A stretch of 5,479 nucleotides of DNA, taken from the NCBI GenBank assembly GCA_030040295.1, contig JASHTZ010000257.1, forward strand, positions 1-5,479, given 5' to 3'. Made by a program: the position numbers and the translations under genes. Each line of letters begins with the position of its first letter. Position 1 is the stretch's first letter. The notes beneath the pieces are model-generated. The model saw only the letters and a program-made list of their open reading frames with translations. It was not told the origin of the DNA and made no database searches. Shown here in pieces: positions 1 to 4,963 of this stretch. This stretch comes from Terriglobia bacterium. GTDB lineage: Bacteria; Acidobacteriota; Terriglobia; UBA7540.

Positions 1-833
1 TTTACACCTTCGCCGCCTCGGCCGTAAGGGTGTGCATTGCTGCCGCAGAGGCAGGTTTGAACATTAAAGGAACCAAGTTCCTGGTGACCGGGGAGCCCCT
101 CACCCCTCAGAAGAAGAAGGAGATCGCATCGGCGGGCGCTTCCGCCGTTCCGGTGTACGGTATTTCGGAGGCCGGCGTGATCGCGGCAGGGTGCAACAGG
201 TTCAATTCCCAAAGCGACCATTGCCACCTCTACCAGGACACCACCGCGATCATCACTCATCAATTGAAGGTTCCGTACTGCGAGACGAGCCTGGACTCTT
301 ACCTGTTCACCAGCCTTCTCTATGAATCGCCGAAACTGCTCTTGAACGTCGGCATGGGAGACTTCGGCGACCTTCGCACCGACCGCTGTAGCTGCGCGTT
401 CGGCGAGGCCGGGTTTAAGACTTGCCTGAGCAATATCCGCAGTTATGAGAAGCTCACCGGCGAGGGTGTGACCTTCGTCGATACGGATTTTGTCTGGATA
501 CTCGAAAAGAAACTTCCAGAAATTTACGGCGGAAAGAGCACGGACTATCAAGTGGTGGAACAGGAAGACGCGAACGGAATCCCGCAACTCCGGTTGTTCG
601 TCAGCCCTCGCATTGGGCATGTGAACGGACCGGAAATGGCTAATACCTTTATCCGGCTCCTTAAAGGGGCAGAGGATAAGGGATGGGCCCAGTCGGGGAC
701 GGAGATGTGGAAGCAATCGGGGATGGTGCGGATTGTTCGTGAATTTCCCATATCGACAGCCAGCGGCAAGATAATGTCTTTTCATTTCATGAAATCCAGT
801 GCGGGCAGGATGGTGAATCACCAGGCAGCATAG
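1..833 (+). CDS. ANL-superfamily acyl/aryl-CoA ligase (phenylacetate-CoA ligase-like), C-terminal part; 5' end off window
   Basis: The frame is open from the left edge (first full codon at 3) to TAG at 831-833, giving 276 visible residues. The GTG at 30 is probably internal, because the reading frame continues upstream without a stop. Enzymes of this superfamily activate a carboxylic acid as an acyl-adenylate and then usually transfer it to CoA in the cytoplasm. Visible landmarks in order are GEPLTP, the adenylate-binding YGISEAG (156-176), a GDFGD segment followed by a CSC pair, a RSYEKLTGEG stretch like that of phenylacetate-CoA ligase relatives, and a C-terminal PISTASGKI. That last segment is the A10 motif, with the catalytic lysine at 768-770. 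The C-terminal lid domain therefore looks complete and functional. The substrate cannot be read from the sequence. The gene ends 17 bp before the hemB-like gene on the same strand, which suggests an operon. Family assignment is fairly secure; the exact acid and the use of CoA as acceptor are inferred. Confidence 0.8.
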   Translation, partial: YTFAASAVRVCIAAAEAGLNIKGTKFLVTGEPLTPQKKKEIASAGASAVPVYGISEAGVIAAGCNRFNSQSDHCHLYQDTTAIITHQLKVPYCETSLDSYLFTSLLYESPKLLLNVGMGDFGDLRTDRCSCAFGEAGFKTCLSNIRSYEKLTGEGVTFVDTDFVWILEKKLPEIYGGKSTDYQVVEQEDANGIPQLRLFVSPRIGHVNGPEMANTFIRLLKGAEDKGWAQSGTEMWKQSGMVRIVREFPISTASGKIMSFHFMKSSAGRMVNHQAA

Positions 834-850
834 ACCAAAAGGGGAATATC

Positions 851-1849
851 ATGGCGTTTCCGGCAACAAGACCAAGACGATTACGGCAGAACGATAAATT
901 CCGGCGGCTGGTTCGTGAAACCAGCGTGGCTGTGGATGACCTTGTGTGGCCGCTGTTTGCAGTTCCCGGTCACGGAATTCGCGAAGAGATCAGCTCCTTG
1001 CCGGGCAATTATCATTTGTCCATCGATTGCCTGGTGGAAGAGGCCAAGCGCGCGCGTGACCTGGGCATTCCGGCCATTCTTCTTTTCGGTGTCCCGGATA
1101 CCAAGGACAAGGACGACCGCGCAACCGGCGCCTACTCGCCCAACGGACTGGTGCAAAAAGCCGTCCGGGCGTTGAAGAGCCACGTGCCCGGCCTGCTGGT
1201 TATCACCGATGTTTGCCTTTGTGAATACACGCCTCACGCCCATTGCGGAATTCTGGAAAAAGGCTACCTGATGAACGATGCCTCGCTGGACGTATTGGCC
1301 AAGACGGCGGTTTCACATGCCGAGGCAGGATGCGATATGGTTGCGCCGGCGGCGATGCTGGATGGCCAAATCCAGGCGCTCCGGCAGTCCCTTGACCTTC
1401 ACGGGTTCAGCAACCTGCCCATCATGGCTTATTCCGCCAAGTACGCGTCCAAGCTTTACGACCCGTTTTTCAAAGAAGGCACGCAATCGGCGCTTTCACA
1501 CGGTGACAAGAAGACCCACCAGATGTCCTTCGCGAATTCCGATGAGGCCATGCGTGAGATTGCCATGGATGTGGAAGAGGGAGCAGACATCATCATGGTG
1601 AAACCGGGTCTTTTCTACCTGGATGTCGTCTACCGGGCCAAGCAGGAATTCCAAATGCCGCTGGCGGCCTATAACGTGAGCGGCGAATACGCCATGATCG
1701 ACGCAGGCGCGAGGATGGGCCGTCTGGACAAATGCGCCATTGTGTTTGAAGCGCTATCCTGCTTCAAACGCGCCGGAGCGGACATCATTATCAGTTATTT
1801 CGCCCCGATGGCCGCGGAATGCCTGGAGCGCGGATGGAAATCATTCTGA
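851..1849 (+). CDS. hemB: Porphobilinogen synthase (delta-aminolevulinate dehydratase) family, zinc type, with divergent A-side pocket
   Basis: This 332-residue protein has the usual HemB length. The family condenses two 5-aminolevulinates to porphobilinogen, the first pyrrole of heme, siroheme and cobalamin synthesis, in the cytoplasm. The ATG is preceded by GGGG at 841-844 with a 6-nt gap. DVCLCEYTPHAHCG carries the three zinc cysteines C122, C124 and C132. K197 (YSAKYAS) and K251 (MVKPG) are the two Schiff-base lysines, and GADIIMVKPGLFY fits the family signature. YNVSGEY and the late SYFAP supply the P-side contacts. Several A-side positions are unusual. The common APSDMMDGR reads APAAMLDGQ (165-173). 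YGPFR reads YDPFFK, with one extra residue before GDKK. The usual YQMDPAN reads HQMSFAN (223-229). The enzyme fold is certain. It may be the housekeeping HemB of a divergent lineage or a paralogue with altered specificity; the flanking ligase and UbiD genes leave the second option open. Confidence 0.9.
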   Translation: MAFPATRPRRLRQNDKFRRLVRETSVAVDDLVWPLFAVPGHGIREEISSLPGNYHLSIDCLVEEAKRARDLGIPAILLFGVPDTKDKDDRATGAYSPNGLVQKAVRALKSHVPGLLVITDVCLCEYTPHAHCGILEKGYLMNDASLDVLAKTAVSHAEAGCDMVAPAAMLDGQIQALRQSLDLHGFSNLPIMAYSAKYASKLYDPFFKEGTQSALSHGDKKTHQMSFANSDEAMREIAMDVEEGADIIMVKPGLFYLDVVYRAKQEFQMPLAAYNVSGEYAMIDAGARMGRLDKCAIVFEALSCFKRAGADIIISYFAPMAAECLERGWKSF

Positions 1850-1908
1850 TCGGACTTCCTCCCAGTTTCCTTTCGAGGAGACAGTCAGGGGCGTGATAAG
1901 GTAGCGCG

Positions 1909-2973
1909 ATGAATTTGCGGGCGTTCATTCACCTCCTGTCGAAGGAAGGCCTGTTGAGGAGCGTGGATCGGGAAGTTGATTGGAAATTTGAGCTGGGGGA
2001 GATTGCGCGAACGAACCAGACCCCGCTGCTTTTCGAAAGGATCAAGGATTATCCCGGGCAGAGGCTTTTTACCAATGGAATGATCAGCCTGGAAGCGATT
2101 GGGCTCGCCCTCGGACTGGCGCGCGATACACGCCGCAGGGCCATTGTGAAAGAGGCTCGAAGGAGGGCGGCCATTCCAATCAAGCCGTGCCTGGTGGAAA
2201 CCGGGCCCGTGCTTGAAAACGTCGTCCCGGGTCCCGAGATCGACTTTTTCAAATTACCGATTCCCCAGTGGAGCAGTCGCGAAGCGGGCCGCTACCTGGG
2301 GACATGGCACGTTAACGTGACCCGTGATCCGGCAACGGGATTCCGAAATGTGGGCGTCTACCGTATGGAGGTGAAGGGTCCGAATCAGGCGACGGTTTGC
2401 ACGTCGCCGAAGAGCCACCTTGGCCGGCACGTGGCCAAGGCGGAAGAAGCCGGTAAGCCGCTGGAAATGGCCGTGGCTATCGGCACCAGCGAGGCGGTGG
2501 TGATGGCTGCCGCGGCGGGATGTCCTTTCGGCGTGGACGAATTTGACCTTGCCGGCAGTTTGCAGCAGGAGGCCGTTCAGCTTATTAAGTGTGGAACCGT
2601 GGACCTTGAGGTTCCCGCAGACTCGGAGATTGTGATTGAAGGGGTAATCAAGCCCGGCGTTCGAGTGCAGGACGGGCCATATTTTGACTATGCCGGAGCT
2701 CCGGACACCAGTCCCGCATTCCTGTTCGAGGCAACGCGAATGATGTTCAGGACCAATGCAATCTTTCGAGGGACGGCGATTGGATTGCCGGGCGCGGAGG
2801 ATCAGCAAATCCTCTCGGTCCTGTCTGCGTTGGGTTTGTTTGATTTTCACGGATCGTGGCACAAACGTTTGATCCAGACGCCGCTGATTCATTATAGATT
2901 TTTTCGGGCTTTTCAGTTTGCGGGGAGGATCAAGGGAAGGTCGCTGTTCAGGGGAAAGAAGGAGGGTGCATAG
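1909..2973 (+). CDS. UbiD-family decarboxylase, short form lacking the usual C-terminal domain
   Basis: UbiD enzymes use prenylated FMN, made by UbiX, for reversible decarboxylation of aromatic, heteroaromatic or alpha,beta-unsaturated acids. AAGG at 1898-1901, 7 nt before the ATG, supports this start. NVGVYRMEV gives N147 and R152, SPKSH gives H170, and VDEFDLAG gives E211. These match the metal and prFMN ligands and catalytic Arg known from Fdc1 (N168, R173, H191, E233). The second acidic region, usually EGPxGE or EGPYGD, reads DGPYFDYAG with D255 and D260, so the first position has Asp instead of Glu. Similarity continues through IFRGTAIGLPGAEDQQIL (285-302). A basic, aromatic tail of about 50 residues then replaces the normal C-terminal domain; total length is 354 against roughly 450-500 usual. 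No UbiX or UbiA gene is visible. Possible roles are quinone biosynthesis or a pathway with the upstream ligase. Family call is strong; substrate and activity are uncertain. Confidence 0.85.
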   Translation: MNLRAFIHLLSKEGLLRSVDREVDWKFELGEIARTNQTPLLFERIKDYPGQRLFTNGMISLEAIGLALGLARDTRRRAIVKEARRRAAIPIKPCLVETGPVLENVVPGPEIDFFKLPIPQWSSREAGRYLGTWHVNVTRDPATGFRNVGVYRMEVKGPNQATVCTSPKSHLGRHVAKAEEAGKPLEMAVAIGTSEAVVMAAAAGCPFGVDEFDLAGSLQQEAVQLIKCGTVDLEVPADSEIVIEGVIKPGVRVQDGPYFDYAGAPDTSPAFLFEATRMMFRTNAIFRGTAIGLPGAEDQQILSVLSALGLFDFHGSWHKRLIQTPLIHYRFFRAFQFAGRIKGRSLFRGKKEGA

Positions 2974-3031
2974 CGGCAGAAAGAACCGCAACCTGTGAAT
3001 GGTAAATAGTCGATAATGCGCAAAAGCATAC

Positions 3032-3059
3032 TTACCACAGGAACCAAATGTGGCATACT
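3032..3059 (+). promoter_or_regulatory. Weak sigma-70-like promoter candidate for the GGDEF-PilZ gene
   Basis: TTACCA (3032-3037) and CATACT (3054-3059) each match 4 of 6 consensus bases and are separated by 16 bp. A CCACA/TGTGG dyad overlaps the spacer. The candidate lies about 160 bp before the start codon. Such matches are common by chance, so this is only a suggestion. Confidence 0.2.
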
Positions 3060-3120
3060 GAGGGCCATCGACTTCTCAGGTCGTGCACCCGAACTGCTCC
3101 GAATGACTGACAACATTCAT

Positions 3121-3130
3121 CTAACGTTAG
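3121..3130. promoter_or_regulatory. Perfect 10-bp palindrome CTAACGTTAG, possible operator
   Basis: CTAACGTTAG equals its own reverse complement. It is followed at 3141-3149 by a second small dyad, CTTA-G-TAAG. Both lie in the leader of the c-di-GMP gene, where a dimeric regulator could bind. No regulator is recognisable from the motif. Confidence 0.2.
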
Positions 3131-3180
3131 TGGTAGGAACCTTAGTAAGAGTGCCTCGGCGCCACAAGTCTTTACGGGCA

Positions 3181-3199
3181 ACCGCCGCTGCCGGGCGGT
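3181..3199 (+). promoter_or_regulatory. GC-rich hairpin in the 5' leader just before the GGDEF-PilZ start
   Basis: ACCGCC (3181-3186) pairs perfectly with GGCGGT (3194-3199) around a 7-nt loop. A second small stem, TGGC (3212-3215) with GCCA (3221-3224), would enclose the ATG at 3219. The purine-rich GAGCGGATGG (3205-3214) is the only Shine-Dalgarno candidate and lies between and partly within these elements. Folding could therefore affect translation; this is inferred from base pairing only. Confidence 0.3.
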
Positions 3200-3218
3200 C
3201 CTTCGAGCGGATGGCTTT

Positions 3219-4448
3219 ATGCCAATGAAAAAAGAACGAGGCGCGGAAGATTGGCTCGACTTTTTTGTCGACACCTTGAAGCAGCTCGACGAGGGTGTTC
3301 AAGGCGCGTTCCTGAAGGTGTTTCTGCTGCGCCTTGTCAGCCTGGAAGCCTCTGAAAAGGAAAGCATCGAACACTGGGAAAAAGTGGTGGCCCGGCAAGC
3401 CCAGTTGACGGAAAAGCTCGGCCGTCCCGTGACGCTGCGCACCGCCGCGGTGGATTATTTTGAGGAGTCGTCCCTTCTGCACAGCCCCATCCTGATGGAA
3501 TACGGTGAACTGCGGAAGCTGCGCTACAACGCGGGCACCGATTCCTTGACCGGATTGAACAACCGGCGCATCTTCGAGGAAGAACTTAATCGCGAGATTA
3601 ACCGCGGCACGCGGCATGGCTCAATCTTCTCACTCCTTTCGCTCGACCTGCGGAGGTTCAAGAGCGTTAATGACACGTACGGGCACGCTACCGGAGATGA
3701 GATCCTGCGAAGCGTTGCACGGGCCTGCCTGGAAGTTCTGCGCGCCTCGGATATGACCAGCCGGACAGGCGGCGATGAGTTCGCCATCCTCCTTCCCGAA
3801 GCTGAGCGCTCCAGCGCCGAGACGCTGGCGGAAAGAATCGCGCGGAAATTCCAGGAATATGCCAACTCCATCGCCCCTCACACCTCGGTGGCAATGGATT
3901 ACGGCATTGCCATTTTCCCCGAGGACGGGCACGACGCGGCGACGATGTTTGCCTCCGCGGACAAAGCCCTTTATGCCAACAAACAGCGGGCTTACGGCCG
4001 GGCGGCCGGCCACCCCCTATCTGCTGCGGAAGCCGCTGCGCGCGGCCGCGAAGCTGCGCCCGACGCTTCATCCTTGGTGGACGCCGCCGGCCAGCCTTCC
4101 CCACCCGCTGCCGAGCACCTCGATACTCCTCCCCCCATTTCCCTGATCCATCGCCCCCCGGGCGGCCGGAAGGATGAGCGGATCAGCCTGGAAGGGACGC
4201 CGGCTCTGGGCGTGGTGAGGGTGGGAGGGAAGAGCAGCACAGTCCGCGTGATGAACATCAGCAATGGCGGAGTGTGCCTGATGGTCGAGCAGATGGAATT
4301 GCCCGAGACTTTTTCCGCCCGGCTTCAGGTCCCGATGGCCCCGCATGGTGAGCTCATGCTGCACCGCGTTTACACCCTCCCGATTTCCGAAGGCAAGCGC
4401 CGCGTCGGATGCTCGTTCGCGCCTCTCGCAGAAGCCCTCCTGGTTTAA
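3219..4448 (+). CDS. Soluble diguanylate cyclase with GGDEF and C-terminal PilZ domains
   Basis: This 409-residue cytoplasmic protein has no signal peptide or membrane segment. Residues 1-105 are a mostly helical N-terminal region of the kind that precedes GGDEF domains. Residues 106-262 are the GGDEF domain: DSLTGLNNRR, metal ligand D143, FKSVND with N151, and the active-site GGDEF at 184-188 (3768-3782). R175-xx-D178 lies exactly five residues before GGDEF and is the c-di-GMP inhibitory I-site. A linker rich in Ala, Pro and Glu (about 263-315) leads to a PilZ domain (316-409) carrying both binding signatures, RKDER (RxxxR, 317-321) and NISNGG (NxSxxG, 346-351). It should make c-di-GMP from two GTP, be limited by product, and sense product through PilZ. 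ATG 3219 is the first start available in the frame; ATG 3225 is an alternative. One atypical residue is R145, where many cyclases have the second Asp of LDxD. Confidence 0.92.
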   Translation: MPMKKERGAEDWLDFFVDTLKQLDEGVQGAFLKVFLLRLVSLEASEKESIEHWEKVVARQAQLTEKLGRPVTLRTAAVDYFEESSLLHSPILMEYGELRKLRYNAGTDSLTGLNNRRIFEEELNREINRGTRHGSIFSLLSLDLRRFKSVNDTYGHATGDEILRSVARACLEVLRASDMTSRTGGDEFAILLPEAERSSAETLAERIARKFQEYANSIAPHTSVAMDYGIAIFPEDGHDAATMFASADKALYANKQRAYGRAAGHPLSAAEAAARGREAAPDASSLVDAAGQPSPPAAEHLDTPPPISLIHRPPGGRKDERISLEGTPALGVVRVGGKSSTVRVMNISNGGVCLMVEQMELPETFSARLQVPMAPHGELMLHRVYTLPISEGKRRVGCSFAPLAEALLV

Positions 4449-4491
4449 TCGCTATAGCCTGCGACGTTCGTTTGCCATATGCACCTCTATG

Positions 4492-4512
4492 CGCGCTCGA
4501 AAGACAAGCGCG
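4492..4512 (+). terminator. GC-rich hairpin downstream of the GGDEF-PilZ gene, possible transcription end
   Basis: CGCGCT (4492-4497) pairs perfectly with AGCGCG (4507-4512) around a 9-nt loop, 44 bp after the TAA. No T-run follows, so it is not a classical intrinsic terminator. It could be an RNA 3'-end stabiliser or chance. Confidence 0.25.
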
Positions 4513-4621
4513 GCTGCTCCTCTGAAAAGGGATAAATCACGCACCCCCTTCGGGAAATCCCCCACCAAGTTGCGTCGAGGGCGAGGCGAGGTTTGCGAAT
4601 ATCTTCTGATAACTCGTTCTA

Positions 4622-4634
4622 ACCTCAATGAGGT
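4622..4634. promoter_or_regulatory. 13-bp palindrome ACCTCA-A-TGAGGT, possible operator
   Basis: Two perfect 6-bp arms flank one central A. The site lies 24 bp upstream of the TTGACT box at 4659-4664, a spacing that would suit an activator or repressor site. No cognate regulator can be named. Confidence 0.25.
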
Positions 4635-4658
4635 GAAAATGGTTAAATAATTCCGAAA

Positions 4659-4688
4659 TTGACTTGAAATTAATTTGCTCATTTTCTA
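4659..4688 (+). promoter_or_regulatory. Promoter-like element with TTGACT -35 in AT-rich DNA
   Basis: TTGACT (4659-4664) matches 5 of 6 bases of the -35 consensus in an AT-rich tract. The facing -10 candidates, TTTTCT at 4682-4687 or TTTCTA at 4683-4688, are poor. It points toward the small ORF at 4707. The -35 box is real as sequence, but promoter function is doubtful. Confidence 0.25.
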
Positions 4689-4706
4689 GTGTGGGGAGTG
4701 GTGTCT

Positions 4707-4919
4707 ATGGGTCAAAATGCGCAGGCAAGCGTTGCCTTCAGAAGGGGCTGTGGGGTGCTCGTGTCCAGGAACGCGCCGCGGAGAGGGTGGCGAAATCCAT
4801 CAGCGCGCAATCATAGAAAGCCTACATGTGTTGGCCGACAAATGTACGATTTTCGCGGAAAAATTCAAAAAATGCAAGAACCTCCTGGGAAGTCTATGAA
4901 AACAAAGGGCCGGGTGTAA
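4707..4919 (+). CDS. Doubtful small ORF, 70 residues, unknown
   Basis: The case for this ORF rests on its start: GGGGAG (4693-4698) sits 8 nt before ATG 4707, and a TTGACT box lies further upstream. The product would begin MGQNAQASVAFRRG, is rich in Arg, Lys and Pro, has no membrane segment or recognisable domain, and ends at TAA 4917-4919. An overlapping ORF at 4717-4899 in another frame ends in a more protein-like amphipathic stretch, ESLHVLADKCTIFAEKFKK, which weakens either call. Either could be chance or the remnant of a decayed gene. Confidence 0.12.
   Translation: MGQNAQASVAFRRGCGVLVSRNAPRRGWRNPSARNHRKPTCVGRQMYDFRGKIQKMQEPPGKSMKTKGRV
4823..4846. repeat. 24-bp imperfect palindrome centred on GGCC
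   Basis: Reading inward, TACAT pairs with ATGTA, then one G/A mismatch, then TGT with ACA, a T/G wobble and a central GGCC. Ten of twelve positions are Watson-Crick symmetric. A second dyad, TTTTC-GCG-GAAAA (4850-4862), follows directly. It could be an operator or an RNA hairpin; the four-base T-run at 4850-4853 makes it a weak terminator candidate on the plus strand. Confidence 0.4.
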
Positions 4920-4932
4920 AAATCGCACGATT
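4918..4932 (-). terminator. Weak intrinsic terminator candidate for the rhamnosidase-like gene
   Basis: Read on the minus strand, AATC-GTGC-GATT forms a short stem that runs into five consecutive T, starting 31 bp after the stop codon at 4964-4966. The position and T-run are right, but the stem is short and AT-rich, so efficiency would be low. Confidence 0.3.
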
Positions 4933-4963
4933 CCTGAGGGTTTCCCCGAATCTTTGCTCCTGG

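Larger units (their letters stand above)
2974..3218. other. Non-coding leader between the ubiD-like and GGDEF-PilZ genes
   Basis: This 245-bp gap has no convincing gene. The cyclase frame is open back to 3111 but has no ATG, GTG or TTG before 3219, so the stretch is 5' leader rather than coding. It holds a repeated GCATACT (3026-3032 and 3053-3059), a CCACA/TGTGG inverted repeat (3035-3039 and 3049-3053), a perfect 10-bp palindrome and a GC-rich hairpin near the start codon. No clear intrinsic terminator follows the ubiD-like stop, so read-through from the upstream unit is possible. Confidence 0.6.
4449..4963. other. 515-bp intergenic stretch between convergent genes
   Basis: No gene here is convincing on either strand. 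The reading frames present are short, have odd composition and resemble nothing I recognise. The centre (about 4610-4690) is clearly more AT-rich than the flanks. The stretch contains a GC hairpin after the cyclase stop, a 13-bp palindrome, a TTGACT box, a small ORF with a good Shine-Dalgarno sequence, and several dyads at 4823-4932. The length is large for a gap between convergent genes, so a small RNA, a decayed gene or regulatory DNA could sit here. Confidence 0.6.

Noticed and set aside
1909..2973. Assignment as UbiD of ubiquinone synthesis or MqnL of the futalosine menaquinone route
   Set aside because: Neither a prenyltransferase nor a UbiX-type gene is in view, and the active-site change plus short length argue against naming a specific role.
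2254..2991. A 245-codon open frame on the minus strand
   Set aside because: It lies almost wholly antisense to the UbiD-like gene, which has clear family motifs. Its translation shows no domain and is a composition-driven shadow.
3160..3224. GEMM c-di-GMP riboswitch
   Set aside because: Only a loose resemblance to the first arm exists; the conserved CGCAAAGCC and the distal GGTAGGTAGC-like strand are missing, so it is kept only as a check item.
3016..3228. A 70-codon ORF in the leader of the GGDEF-PilZ gene
   Set aside because: It overlaps the cyclase start, lacks a Shine-Dalgarno sequence, and its product has no recognisable features.
4345..4650. A 101-codon plus-strand ORF running past the cyclase stop
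   Set aside because: Its first third is an out-of-frame reading of the PilZ domain. The remainder is Arg, Lys and Ser-rich without protein-like patterning or a ribosome binding site.
4452..4682. A 76-codon minus-strand ORF in the intergenic stretch
   Set aside because: There is no supporting start signal, its composition is odd, and no family is recognised; the 3' half mirrors the equally unlikely plus-strand frame.
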